Shown: positions 42,880-55,119, counted from the first letter of the stretch. The stretch: 64,000 nucleotides of DNA from Panorpa germanica (GCA_963678705.1 OY783204.1:18424759-18488758); one strand, 5' to 3'. The notes: generated from the sequence alone by a model not told the origin. Program-made: numbers and translations.

Positions 42880-44880
42880 CCTGGTAATATTCTTAAAACA
42901 CTTAAAATCGTTTCCACAACTTTTGCTATGTTAGATAAACCATAAATACACATAACTGTTTTTAGCCGGTTGTATAAATGATTACAACAATTAAATCAAG
43001 CAAAGAGATTGTGTACTCCGATTGGCAAATAATAAACAGATATCTAATTTTTGACAAATTTCTAAATGACATGTTTCACGTTCATTAGTGTGTTGGCGTC
43101 TTGAAGTGTCCTCCCCTCTCTCCGTTCCCTTCCCTTGCCCGGGGCATCTTTACCACCCATCCATGTCAACACAGACTATTTACCTGTTTGATTTCGCGTT
43201 GTTCAAGTATTGCCCATATCTCGTATTCATATCTTTATTTGCTGGATGACTGATGTTTTTGTTACCGGTACTGGTGCCGGTGCCGGTGCCGGTGGCGGTG
43301 CCCATGCCGGTAATTCAGGACACAAAACATTTCTTTGTTAATGTTTGTTTGTGATTATTTGTTCAATAATAATCTTTTTGAACGGTTAGACCCGCGTTTA
43401 ACTTGACTTGGCGCCCACTCGACGCGACTTACGAAGATCTCGCGGTTTTGCGACTCACGGGGCCACTTACCTTAACTTGAGGAATCCACTTGGTTTCATA
43501 TTATCTTAAGCCTCTCTCTGTCTCTTTTACTCTTTCTATTAGGAGTCTTTTACTGCTATCTTGAACAATTTGTATTATGTTTTTTTGTTTTAAAAGGCAT
43601 ATTTATTTAATTATTACTATCTGAAATATTAGGGTTACAAAATGAGGGATAAATGAATTAGTTATTCTATTGGTAAGTCAGTTGGTGGTGGTTGTTGTTC
43701 AACTGCTGGAGCGAGGGGCCAAGTTGGTGCACTTAGCTACATAGCACTTGACCTGTTATGAATACGCGTAACAATAACTTATGAAATAGACGAAAAACCT
43801 TTAATAATTATAAATATTATTAATACAACATATTCATAACTAGCAATTGCAGGGAAACTGGAACTACACACACAATTTATACATGATTAATTAAAAAAGC
43901 GAAATACGGGTTTATATACATACATTTTTTTTTAAATTTAGTTTAAGGTTATTTTAACTGCATAGATCATTCTATATCCTATCTATTTTATTTATATTTC
44001 ATTTATTAATTTTGTGTCTCGTCAAAATTGTAGTAGTTTGTTAATGTTAATGTTATTGTCATGAAGTATGTCAGCAATGTTGTTGTCTAGTTGTGGTTTT
44101 TGTTTAATATGTTTAGATTTATTGCATTGTAGTAGTAGATGTTCAATTGTTAATTATTTGTTACAAGAGTCGCAATATTGTTTTTTTTAAAAACACTAAA
44201 AACATTTAATACAAATGGCCTACAAATGAAATCTAACCTATAAACAAATCTGAAATTTTCTATGGTGTCGTATTAACCCTCTTAACAACGTCATCTGTCT
44301 TTAAAACACGAATACTTATTGATACGCCTTCAAACATGTTACTATGTTTAGCGGAAACCAATAATTAGTTTAAAATACTTTTTCTATGTAAAGTTTACTC
44401 TAGTTTATGCCACACATGCGGCAGGTTTCGCAAACACAGTTATTGGATCAACTTCTCTATAAGTGATGGAGTTTATATTTTTAATCTATTTGAATAAAAA
44501 ACAAATAAAACTCGCGTCTATTATCGAGACTTCCAGCTCTTGATGAAGGCGCATACAGCGACTACGTTGGTGATGATATCCTCCGCTGTTTGAACCGGTT
44601 TCATTTTTATTCGGTTGCAATTCATGAATTCTAGCTTAACTGCCTAATTAACTGCTATAAATTATAATGATCTAAATTACAGGAAGCTATTTTGCATCGT
44701 TAATTATATGGTATAATAATAAAACTGGTTAAATTTGCTGTTCTGCAACCATTAGATTAAATTAAAATTCGAATTAACATTGCTTTCATCAGTAGCGGAT
44801 TTTAGTTTCATCGGGCCCCTGAATTATATCGTCGATATTTTTACTACAGCAATGAGCTAACAAATGATTAGTGCAAGGCC
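42880..44880. other. AT-rich DNA with a GGTGCC hexamer run, no gene seen
   Basis: At 43266-43312 GGTGCC/GGTACC-like hexamers repeat about seven times. Some GC-richer DNA lies at 43380-43480. CAGTAGCGGATTTTAG near 44791 resembles a hAT end with no partner. No coding region recognised. Confidence 0.35.
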
Positions 44881-44957
44881 ATACTGTAGCTGGTGACCAA
44901 ACCACACTGTAGTTGGTGACCAAACCACACTGTAGATGGTGACCAAACCACACTGTC
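44881..44957 (+). repeat. 23-bp minisatellite, 3.3 copies
   Basis: ACACTGTAGTTGGTGACCAA plus ACC, repeated at 44881, 44904, 44927 and partly at 44950 with one or two differences. Confidence 0.95.
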
Positions 44958-44969
44958 ATATATTCCGGT

Positions 44970-45075
44970 CAATGGGTTTGTGTCCTATGTCTTAATTTCT
45001 ATAAAAGTGTACTATATATTGATAAAGTGGGTTACTAGAACCTCAAATGTTCAATTATTTTTTAATAACTCCTTT
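44970..45075 (-). repeat. End fragment of the CAATGGGCTTGTGTCC family
   Basis: CAATGGGTTTGTGTCCTATG through TAGAACCTCAAATGTTCAAT and TTTTTTAATAACTCCTT matches, in reverse, the right 110 bp of 51085-51716. Confidence 0.8.
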
Positions 45076-45099
45076 AACTATAGCCACATACGTCTTCTC

Positions 45100-45769
45100 T
45101 CCCGCTTCCATTATCTTCCACCTTATATTCAACAAATCCACTGCGAACCTTTGAACACTTAACTTAGAAACTGAAGAAATATGTAGGTACTTGCAACGAA
45201 ACGACAAGGTTACATTTGACAATACCTGTTGGTAACTGCATATAATAATCAATAAGAATCATAGTTATTTCCATAATTGTTCAACAGTTTAATCCGTGAA
45301 TAATCCTTAAGCGGATTTCAGTCGTACTCGCACCATTACCTGATAATTACTCGAACTGTTTATAATTCTAACTAATAGCTAGTCAACTTCTACTGTTACT
45401 TGCATGATGCTAGTAAACGCGATAGCGGCGGCATTGTGGCTTCAATCATTGGTAGGATAATAAACCCATCGGATTAAATAAGAATGTCAAAGAAGCCGCA
45501 GGTGCAGAAGATACTTAAGTTGTAACACTACTTATTATATTATAAATTGAGCTGACGTAGAAGAAGCTGAAATACAGTCTTAAAAGTACAAGCGCTGTAT
45601 ATATCTATATCGTTATATGATATATCTATACGACTCCACTACATTTAGAACTATCCCTGTATGGCAAATGGGACGATTTCATTGGTCAGTTCTTCAATTA
45701 CTTTCAGATTCATAAGAATTGTTGGTTTATCGTATGTGTAAAAACTAATTTCTGAACGGGATAATTTCG
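45100..45769. other. AT-rich DNA, no gene seen
   Basis: Nothing recognised. Confidence 0.35.
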
Positions 45770-46031
45770 GAGGAATTTTTCTACCCCCGCCACACACTTG
45801 ATCCACATATCATGCATTACTGCACGAATCGTTCAACATTGGAAGGTTTTATACTTGAAAGTTTCTTTATTTACTTGAAAATTTTTGTTAAACAGTGTCA
45901 GTGTCAATAATATCAACAAATTGATAAAATAAATAAATCATTCGGATCAAACATTAGTTCCACCCTGTAGTAGAAAACTTGCCATGTCAATCTTCCAATA
46001 TTTGACTAACATGTAAGAGGCAAACATTTGT
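45770..46031 (+). repeat. Dispersed repeat, partner at 5105-5380
   Basis: TTTTTCTACCCCCGCCACAC to CTTCCAATATTTGACTAACA, in direct orientation to the first copy. Its flanks are unrelated to those at 5105. Confidence 0.75.
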
Positions 46032-47327
46032 CAATGAGTCTCTTCATCTAAAATGTATAATGCGCTGTAATGTGAAATACAAGTACACTTTGAAATCAAA
46101 ATTATATTGATTGGAAAACGCAACGTTCGCAAGGAGCAATCGTGCTCAATCTGCAGAAAGATTCCTTTATGTAAATTAACATGTTTATAATGTGTACAAT
46201 AAAAAAATAGTTGATGCGCAAAGCTCTCAATTACCGCTTGCTGTAATTTTCTTTACAAGACAATATTTGTCATATTCTTAATTAATGATTCTAAGTTTTT
46301 CAAAATAATCGTACGAGAATTCACTAAATCACTAAACATCTGTTTCAACATAGGTCGGTGTAAGATTCGTATGTTAATGCAAATTTTCACAGTCAAAATC
46401 TACAAATTTGGTAGCGCAAAGAGTATTGAAACTTTTTCTACGTGTCAAGGACATTAATAAACACATTAAATTTTCCAGATGATCGTAAAAAAAGTGATTT
46501 TCAGGAACGTCCTTATACTCATGTTTTATATTTCTAGACCTAATATGAAACACAGAGTCTTCATTTTCTAAGATCTTTCTTAGATTTCTAAGTGCGATCT
46601 TACATAAGTTGGCTAGAAATTTGATCCTCCATTGAATTCCACTTGATATCATATATTATGTAAAACAAAATTAACGTGAGGTTGTTATATTTTGATTTCG
46701 AGATACATTACGGTAAGGATATTTATTTAGCGAGAAAGAATATCACCTAATTTTGAAATTTAAAAATATGTTTTTAATATAAACACTCATAAACATTAAT
46801 AAACATTATATACAAAATATAATTTAATCAAAAAGGTTCACTCATTAGATCGTTATTAAAATTCAAGCTGCACCCAAAATTCATAAACTAATACATAAAT
46901 TACGCAACCAAGAAAATAAAATATAAAATTACTCGTAAAAGGTAAAGCCAAATGTCAACGAAACAATGTTGCAACTTAACTTAACGTGTCAAGCAAAAAA
47001 CAAAAACAATGTCAGGCTTGTAATCGCTATAATCGTATATTAGATGTAGTTGATTGTTGTCATAGACTCATGGAGCATAGCAATGACCTGCCTCACGAAA
47101 TTAAATGACTACTTGCATGGCGGAGGGCCTGAGGGAACTAGCGGGGTCCTCTAAGTCAACCGGCGTCAAACTTACCTTGAATAGCAACTAATTTAGGTCA
47201 ATGTGTTTACTTGTAGTAGATTAGTGAATTGTCTCTGATGCTCAGTATAAGGTAGATAGATGAGTTAATAATAACAAGTTGGGAATAAAATGGTTGTGGT
47301 CACATTCACACGGATTCTAGTTTAATT
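46032..47327. other. AT-rich DNA, no gene established
   Basis: A 92-codon minus-strand frame (46374-46652) is the longest here, but I recognise no domain and its length is within chance for AT-rich DNA. A GC-richer patch lies at 47095-47170. Confidence 0.3.
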
Positions 47328-47520
47328 TCTTTTTTTAATTTAATTTATTTAACGTCGGTATATTTTCAATGCTTAGTCCTATTATCTATAATCTTCTAGT
47401 ATGTTGCAGTATTTGTGGTGTCGAAGCCATATACATATGTATACTACTTTTGGTCCGGGCACCAAACCCGAAGGCGCAGAAGTCTAACGTCAAGCATCAA
47501 TACTCTCGCCCACTGTGTCG
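47328..47520 (-). mobile_element. SINE copy, nearly full length
   Basis: On the minus strand: CGACACAGTGGGCGAGAGTA, TTGATGCTTGACG, a decayed B box (CGGGTTTGGTGCCC), GACACCACAAATACTGC, ATAGGACTAAGCATTG, CCGACGTTAAATAAATT and an A-rich tail. It lacks about 60 bp of the middle found at 730-790. No TSD identified. Confidence 0.8.
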
Positions 47521-48624
47521 TCTACTTCCATTTTAATGAATAGGTTGACATACTCGTATAAAATAACAAAACCATGGACTTTCTCAGTAGAATTGTGAAT
47601 TCGTACAGGTGCGGATTAAGCTGCTTAAGACTAATAATCTATTCAATTAAAGTAATTTTAATTACTTCAATTACCTGTAAAACCTTCAAAAACCTATAGT
47701 TTGATAATAATTTTTTCCGATTTGAACGTGATATTATGATGTATAGCTTTTCATAACTTATTTCCGTGTCTCTAGACTACATATGTCAAATTTCAAATGC
47801 AAAGTGTCCATTTTTGCAAATATGGCGGCTCATTTAAATAGTCACACGCATTTTTTACACTGTATACACTGTATTTTAAATGTTGAATCTTGTAAATGAA
47901 ATTAGTCTTGTGATGAGCTAGTAAGTATGACCCTTCTACTGGAAGAAATTTTTTCTATGAGAAGTAAAAATTAATCTCGAAATTAGCTGGTGGCAATTTC
48001 TATCTAGGGATTTTCCGCTACATACTATGCTGCATGGGTCACATCAGAAACATTGGATTTATCGTATTAAACACACGAGAGAGAAGTGAAACGAAAGGAA
48101 AAGCATACCTACAATCACAAAGAGTCTACTGTACCAACAATTGGGATCGGCTATGCAAACGACTTCATCGTCATGCAAAAAATCTAAGCTTCCTCGTGGC
48201 ACATATATATGAACTATACATATACGTTGTAAAGAATGTTCGATTTCCTACATTCGAAAATGCGAATGCAAATGGGAATATCGGTTTTTAATCTTATAGT
48301 TTATTATCTTTTAATGTAAATATGGCGTTAAATCTTGGCATATGGCATCAAAACTTTTATTTCTAAAGTTTAATATTCATTTACTCCAATTCAATTACTA
48401 AATGCTTTACTTAGTAATATAATATAAATCTTATCATTTGTGTTCTCAGTAAAGATATCATTTAAAGTAGTTTAGTGTAATTAAAAATTTGGTAATTTAC
48501 TTAGCTCCATTGTGTATTTAAAAAGTTGAAAGTTTATTTTGGTTATTATACAACTCAAATAAAAATATTGTAAACCGAATCAGTTGCATTGTTATTTTAT
48601 AAATTATTTTCACTTTTAATTGCC
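47521..48624. other. AT-rich DNA, no gene seen
   Basis: A frame at 48034-48291 ends in NANANGN from a repeated GAATGC word; this is repeat-derived, not a gene. Confidence 0.3.
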
Positions 48625-48706
48625 AAATACATTCGCAAAAAATTCGCATAATCTATTGCGAATGCGAGTATTAAAAAATATGCAAATATTCGTTACATCC
48701 CTAATA
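48625..48706 (-). repeat. hAT-like right end (TAGGGATGTAACGAATA)
   Basis: On the minus strand the edge reads TAGGGATGTAACGAATATTT and goes on through GCATTCGCAATAG. TAGGGATG..CGAATA starts with CGAATGC-type subterminal repeats are known from hAT elements. CGAATGC words near 48255 may belong to the same element, but no second end or 8-bp TSD was found. Confidence 0.45.
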
Positions 48707-49344
48707 CATACATAATCCAAGAAAATGTAGCTGTCGTTGCATACTCTTTCCTCGCTGTTTCTCTTCATCGATGATCTTGATACGATGAATCCAATGCATG
48801 CAATGTAGACCAGTGCACGCTTACCTTTAGAATATATAATCATTATTTTTATATTCTTATTATTTAATAGCTTCTATTTACTATCTTCAACATTTGCATT
48901 ATTGTCTTGTGTTTTTTTTACTTTTGATTTGCAATAACTTTGCTTTCACAAAGCCATTATGTTACTTTACTACAAACAGTTCAAATTAATTAAATTATTA
49001 AATTACATCACCAGAAAGTTGAAACGAAATAGTTAGTTGTACTCAGCAGTTTGTTTAGGACTTTCTGTTTTGCATGTTCAGCACTTCTCGGTGTCGGTGT
49101 CGGCGCTCTGCATCTCGACTTGTTCTTCTTCTTGTGCTGCTGGCGCCGCGCCAATCTCAACTTGCAAAACTTGATTTATCTATATAAGGCCTCACACCTT
49201 ATAAGGGATTAAACTCATATTTTTTATAGTTTCATATCGAGCAGGTTTTAGATATTCAAATGTCAGTGTAATTGATATTTTGGTTCGATTGAGATTTATT
49301 TAATGATTATAAATTTTACGTATTAAAATTTTACATTAAACTGT

Positions 49345-49470
49345 TTATTTTTTTGAAATTTATTTATTTAACGTCGGCCTAGCAGTAATACTGAGTTCTT
49401 ACTATATTGGCAGTTTTAAAGGTATTTTGGTTATATATATATGTCACTGCACCGTTACCTAATGAGTTTT
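49345..49470 (-). mobile_element. SINE 3' fragment
   Basis: Minus strand: GTAACGGTGCAGTGACATAT, ACTGCCAATAT, AACTCAGTATT and GGCCGACGTTAAATAAATAA, then an A-rich tail. Matches the last 130 bp of the SINE at 651-913. Confidence 0.75.
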
Positions 49471-49911
49471 TACGATTATGTGAGCACATAATCAATAGAG
49501 TTGTAAACCATGTTCTAATTTCTACAGTACTATATATTGATAAAAATGGCTATCAGGACCTCAAATGTCTATTGAGAACCAATATAGGCATTTTTGATTA
49601 TCATTTAAGAGGAGAGATTTCCGATTTCTACCCTTTTCGCTTTTATGAATTGCCATCTCTCTTATACAACAGAGTGTAAACGATATACATAACAAATGGC
49701 AATCAAACTTCAGTTGCTACTTACAACTAATTTATACAATCCATACAGTTATGATATTATGATCATCATGACCAAAGAAAATTAAATCTTTTATTCATTA
49801 GTTCTGTAACATCAAAAATTGGATAAAAATTATATGGCAACATACAAATTTAATTTATACTTTCGTAAACTTAACGATAATGTAAGAAAATAGAAACTCC
49901 GATATACATAT

Positions 49912-50290
49912 AAAAGACATTTTTAGAATTGTAAATTTTTAATCAAACTTATGTGTTACTTTTGAAATCAAAGACTTTTATTTTAGTAATTTACATACAC
50001 ATTATAATAATTACACTGTTTAACTTAAATCAAACTATCCTACCTGAAATCAAAGAAACGACAATTTAAAGTTTATTATTTAAATTGTCAATTCGTTTTT
50101 ATCTAATTTTATAATAACTTAAGATTATGTACAGTGAGTTCTGTCAGCTCCAAATATCAACTGTGTTGGCCGTTGGCACACACTACAATGAAAGTAGCTA
50201 TAACTAATATATACCGTTAGCTCATCTGACCAGAATACAGTTGTAATATCTCTGGTCAGTGTTACCATCTAAAGAAATTATTTTCTTTAC
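49912..50290 (+). repeat. Dispersed repeat with terminal hairpin (copy 2)
   Basis: Direct copy of 31112-31440. The CTGACCAGA/TCTGGTCAG hairpin (about 50225-50260) is kept, while the sequence between the body and the hairpin is wholly different from copy 1. Confidence 0.75.
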
Positions 50291-50339
50291 ATAAATACTC
50301 TTATTAACCTATATTACAATTAAATGTTAACAAAACACC

Positions 50340-50415
50340 CTAAGCGCTGGTGCAGAAATCGAATCCGAAGACACAGTAGTGGGACGTTAAGTATAAATGC
50401 TCTCACACGTACTTA
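50340..50415 (-). mobile_element. SINE head fragment
   Basis: Minus strand: GTGAGAGCATTTATACTTAA, CTGTGTCTTCGGATTCGATT; the B box is mutated. Matches the first 65 bp of the SINE. Confidence 0.65.
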
Positions 50416-50419
50416 GCTA

Positions 50420-51080
50420 TCAGTGTGGTGAGATATCTACTACAAATTCAATTGGTCATGTTTGCTGTTCGATTATATAAGAAACATTTTAATTGAATTA
50501 ATATTCCTATTGATACGAGATACATTCAAATCATTCTTCTGTCACTGACACATCAACAACTCTTCAAAAAATGCCGGACCCAGTTCAACCTACGCCGCGG
50601 GTATTCCACCGCTCACCGGGAGTCTGTTTATACTTCTTTAATGCCTCTTAATCTTCAGGATTATGGTCTCACTGGCGTCAGATTAATTAATGACTCTATT
50701 TGACATATAAATTGAAATATTTTAATGCTGTATGCAAATTATATTACCCATTATTTTCTATAAAAACATATATTTACTACATAACTTAGTTAAATGATTT
50801 CTTGTATTGTATTTTGTTGACAATATTATCTTGTTATGTTCTGTAACTCGGGACCCTGTTTGAATACGTTGTATAATAATATATCTCTGGATGACAGTTA
50901 TTAGGTTATGTTGTTTTTACTTCTAAATCGATTAACAGTTTATTAAGATACTTAGATTAATGAAGTTTCAAAGTGATGTCGCAGAGTTGTGTTTCCTATT
51001 TTAGTTTCACCATCCTTTAATTGTTCTTGTTTCAATTTTAATCTTTATATATAAAAATTCAGCCTGCGTATGTTAGCGTT
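50420..51080. other. AT-rich DNA, no gene seen
   Basis: A short GC-richer piece at 50575-50630 has no recognised content. Confidence 0.35.
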
Positions 51081-51084
51081 CGCC

Positions 51085-51716
51085 AAATGGGATTGTGTCC
51101 TCATATTTTAGTGGTCGATTTTTCAATTGTTGATTGAAATTGATGTTAATAAATGTGTATTGGTGTGTTTATTTTATTAAATATCTAAATGTTGACGGAG
51201 ATATAGCAATTAAAAGTTTGAATTGTAGTTTCAGCGCTAAAAATGGTCGGCCATATTTTTATGACGTGAAATGCATTTTAACGTCAGTTATTTGTTGAGT
51301 AGGTCAGTGCTGTGGTAATCTTCTGTAGCTGTTGGTAGTCGAATAATCAAGTCAAATCAAAGAATAATAAGTTTTTATTTTATTTAATATTGGAATTTGA
51401 GTGTTCCTTGAAATAGCTGTAAATAATATTTGATATTTTGATATATATATATTCATATAGCAGAGATTTATGAACTGTAAGGTTGGTAACCTTACACAAG
51501 CATTGTGATGTTACATGCACTTGGAATGTGTACAACGTTGAATCCCTTTAATAATTAAAGAGACAAAATAATTTTTTAATAGTTAATATCTCTTAACATA
51601 TAAGGAGTTATTAAAAAATAATTGAACATTTGAGGTTCTAGTAACCCACTTTATCAATATATAGTACACTTTTGTAGAAATTAAGACATAGGACACAAGC
51701 CCATTATGAAAATAAT
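51085..51716 (+). mobile_element. About 630-bp TIR element, CAATGGGCTTGTGTCC family (copy 1)
   Basis: Left end AAATGGGATTGTGTCCTCAT, right end (reverse complement) TAATGGGCTTGTGTCCTATG. The interior has no coding capacity. Further copies: 55957-56598 (complete), 58558-59022 (inverted, one end missing), 44970-45075 (end fragment) and older pieces near 16790, 27025, 41365 and 49527. TA sits next to the ends in two copies, which would suit a Tc1/mariner-type MITE. Confidence 0.8.
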
Positions 51717-51719
51717 CGG

Positions 51720-52670
51720 TTGATTGACTTGAAATTTTGACACAATGTTGCATTCGAATACGCGTGTGTTTTCGAAAACCAAATTCATTTCTTTTCGTTC
51801 TTTTCAGTTCAGTGTTTTTGGTATTTAACTAGTTCAACAGTTTAACAGCTGTCACTATATGTGGTGTATTTTCGTTTATACTGATGGTAATGTCATGACA
51901 TTTTTACAGTCTGTTAAGGAAGGTTCCCGGAATATAACCAGTAAAAAACTCAGAGATGGCGCTACCTGTTCTATGGTTTCACCTTTTCTGATTTTAAATT
52001 CTCTTGCCGTATCATTCTGGACTATGACATCGATGTGGTCTATTAATATATTAAGTAAAAAAAAAATTTAAATGTGTTTTTAATTAAATTTCCATTATTT
52101 ATTGTAGGTGTCTAAAAAAAGTAGTGTAAGATAAGTTTTGATATTAAAGCACGTACCTTTTATTGCAAAGAATTAATGACGTCCAATTTCTTCACACATA
52201 ATTGTATTGTGTTGTTCATACCACAATAATGCGTAGCACCGTATTGTGGTCTCCGGCCTTCACCTCTTAAGTCTAGTGGCGCCAACGGCCAAACCAGAAT
52301 CACTTTCTTAAAAACCGATATCAATTTCAATCAATGTAAATATAAAACCATATATAATAATAATTTATCTAACCTATCTGCTAACTGTGAAGTATATATG
52401 TTGTGTCTTTATTTAAAAGTTACAAGGTGTACAAAAATCTATTTTAACTTGTCTTCTATTTTCTTCTTAATTCTCTTCATTAAAACAACTTAATTTTCAT
52501 TTCCTTAAATCTGTTGTTGTTCTCTCTCTATTTTTCCTTCTTTACTTTCAATTCTCTTACTCTTTAGTTCTCCTCATTTCTCTTTCTTCATTTATATTTC
52601 ATTATCCTAATCTTTTTCTTACCTTTTACTCGTTACTTATGGGCAACTCTTCATCTTTTTCAAAAAAGAT
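51720..52670. other. AT-rich DNA, no gene seen
   Basis: The run TTTTCTTCTTAATTCTCTTC and similar pyrimidine-rich words at 52440-52640 are low-complexity. No gene. Confidence 0.35.
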
Positions 52671-52674
52671 CATA

Positions 52675-53554
52675 GGGGGCGTCCATAAATTACGTGAGGT
52701 GTTTTTTTAAATTTCCTGTCCCTCCCTCCCCGCCTGGTGAGATGTCGTGAGATTTTATTCAACCCCCTCCCCCATCCCCCAATCTCACGTGAGATTTTTC
52801 AAAATGTGGGTTTCTTACGTAAACGCTTCGTGCTTTTATTTACGACTAGTTAAGACTAGTAATCAATATTGCTGACAGTTTAATTATAAGTGTAATAAAA
52901 ATTTAACAATAGAATACTTAAATCGTCATTACTGTGAATTAAAAGGAATATCTGCTCTAATTCAGTCCATGGAGAATCATGCGCGGTCTCAAGAGAGACT
53001 ATTGGAACCAACATGTCCATATGATTTTCAGTAAAATCATCTGCTCCTTCAACTTCGTTGATAGATTTCATTTGACTCGTATTGCACCGTAACAACAAGC
53101 GATCTTAGGTATCCCCTCCAGTCTGAGGCGGCTTTTTGCATTTACAAAGGTTCGGATAGGGTATCGTTGTAGTAGTGGTAACGCTTGGATAAAATTCGCC
53201 TTTATTCGGTTCTACTGTGCGAGGTAGTGCCGCCCGTATTCGGACGGCTTTGTAGCGTGCAGTCTGAGAGCTCCAGAGCGATCTCATTACATTTACATGG
53301 TTCGGAGAGGTAAAGCGTAGTAGCCCGTATACGTCCGGAAATTCGCTTAAATACGGTCCTATACTGAGATAGGCCTTAAGCATGTACAATCTAGATTAAA
53401 TGGACCAAAATAGTATAATTTTTTTTTGTTTCAATCAGAAAAAAAATTGCGTGATATTTGCCGAGACCCCCCCTCTCTCCAACGGAAGATTAGATGAGAT
53501 TTGACTCGACCCCCTCCCCCCCTTAAACATCTCACGTAATTTATGGACGCCCCC
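52675..53554. mobile_element. 880-bp TIR element, GGGGGCGTCCATAAATTACG ends
   Basis: Left end GGGGGCGTCCATAAATTACG and right end its reverse complement, with pyrimidine-rich AACCCCCTCCCCC / GACCCCCTCCCCCC blocks and CTCACGT words just inside each end. Left flank ATA (52672-52674), right flank ATA (53555-53557): a possible 3-bp TSD. The interior has two minus-strand frames (72 and 94 codons) without domains, and a partly repeated GTCTGAG..CATTTACA..GGTTCGGA block at about 53118-53330. Superfamily not assigned. Confidence 0.75.
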
Positions 53555-53559
53555 ATATG

Positions 53560-53849
53560 GAATTTGGAGAATAGAAAAAAAAGAGGTCTGTCACATAACT
53601 AGCGAACGAAACTCAGGAATAGGGCCAGGAATCGGGTTCAATCTTAAAGACCATATCGACCAATGTATTATCCATCAATTAATTATACATAACGTTTAAT
53701 TAGATTTTGCTATTTCTAAAACTTCTCAATAAAGTACAGGTCCCACATTAAGCCTCATAAAATATAAATTGGCTCAATTTTTTAAATGTCTTTTGTAAAT
53801 TGAATGGCACACGTTCCTTAAAATCACCTGTTTTTTTGGTTTCACACGA
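53560..53849. other. AT-rich DNA, no gene seen
   Basis: ACTCAGGAATAGGGCC near 53609 may be an end of the 54905 MITE family. Nothing else. Confidence 0.35.
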
Positions 53850-53894
53850 AACTAATTGTATCTAGTCACAAACCGTTAACTTGTTTAGATGTGC

Positions 53895-54206
53895 CACAAA
53901 TTTGAGGTTATGCGGTTCTTTCAAATTACAATTAACTCTTGCATCTACCTCTAACATTGAAATAATCCAAAGATCTTATCTAAAATGCTAAGGATTGTCA
54001 CGAACGCACCACGGTTTGTGCCTAATAACATAATACATCGGGATCTGGATATACCCACAGTTAATGAAGAAATAGTGTTTAGAACCAAAGCATACAAAGA
54101 GGGAATACTTGAACATCCAAACAATTTGGCCAGCTGTCTAATGTCCAATAATTCGGTAGTACGCAGACTAAAAAAGAAAGAACCTCAGGACCTGTTACCT
54201 AACTAA
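53895..54206 (+). pseudogene. Jockey-type LINE ORF2 C-terminal fragment
   Basis: Open frame without its own start, ending at stop 54204-54206. SNIEIIQRSYLKMLRIVTNA begins the clear match at about 53949; it continues with a PRFVPN step, IIHRDLDIPTV, EEI, HPNNLASCLM, and ends RRLKKKEPQDL. This ordered set is the C-terminal tail of Jockey-clade reverse transcriptase proteins of insects, after the RT domain. No endonuclease or RT core remains. About 85 codons are free of stops, so it is relatively fresh. A 3' UTR should follow, but I could not find an A tail or TSD. Confidence 0.82.
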
Positions 54207-54895
54207 TCCGAATCTAGGATCTATTGAAATTGAGGGATGAGTCGATGGGCACACCCCGCGCAAGATACTTACAATTTTCATACTTATCACTGAATGTCCT
54301 CTAAAAAGAACAGATTGTAATAATCTTTAGAAATTAATTTTTTTTAAAATGAACTCTATATATTTGTCTTGTCTATAAAGTATTATTCTCTAGCAAGATG
54401 GATAGGCAAGTCAAAACCTTTTTAGACACCTTTTATCATAGAACTCTAATTGAACTATAATTACTGAATCGCAGTGGCAACAGGCATGCACATCATCAGT
54501 ATAAGGCGAATGTTTGATTGGTTAGAATCTCACGATAGAATTCAAGGACACGTGTACTTGAGTAATAAAATATTTTTTTGAATCCATATCTAATTAAGAC
54601 ATGTTATACTGCTTGATCACAGGCACCTAATGAATGCTTCAGTCTGTGTTCATGTTATTTGTAAAGTCGAGAGAATTAAATAATCTGTCAGTTTTAATTA
54701 AATATTTAGAAAAAAACTTGTCTCGACAAGTCTTCAAAATGTAGACAATTTGAAATCGATCTTTGAATATATAATTTGTTGGTATTCAATTTGTAAATTA
54801 TGTGATTTATTATTATTGATTTGCTTAAACCATTGTATCTGCGATATTTATAAAAAGATATTTAATAATTCAATTAATCATAGAAAAATAAAATA
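54207..54895. other. Probable LINE 3' UTR then AT-rich DNA
   Basis: The first 100 bases after the Jockey stop are probably its 3' UTR (inference). The rest has no recognisable content. Confidence 0.3.
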
Positions 54896-54904
54896 TTAGG
54901 AATG

Positions 54905-55115
54905 GACCAGGGCCAGTGGCCCTATTCCTGGGTTTTGCGAACAATGATCGTTATCGAACAAATATGATTTATATGAGTGAAACTTATTAACAATAAAATT
55001 CAGGAATAGTACAGGAATACTCTTTTAAAAGTGGTACGTAAAACGTGTCACTCAAATAAATCAGATCTGTTCGATCACTACCATTGTTCGTAAAATTCAG
55101 GAATAGTGCCCTAGA
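54905..55115. mobile_element. 211-bp MITE with long TIRs, putative 8-bp TSD
   Basis: Left arm GCCCTATTCCTGGGTTTTGC, GAACAATGATCG, CGAACAAATATGATTTAT; right arm is its imperfect reverse complement (TAGGGCACTATTCCTGAATT from the outside). TAGGAATG occurs at 54897-54904 and 55116-55123, a plausible 8-bp duplication. That and the (C/T)AGGGC edge suggest hAT, though the exact left boundary is blurred by a small GGCCAGT insertion. Confidence 0.65.
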
Positions 55116-55119
55116 TAGG

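Noticed and set aside
44881..44957. Regular short repeats resembling a CRISPR array
   Set aside because: The units abut directly with no spacers; it is a minisatellite in eukaryotic DNA.
46374..46652. 92-codon minus-strand frame
   Set aside because: No recognisable domain and no splice or promoter context that I trust. It was left as AT-rich DNA rather than called a gene.
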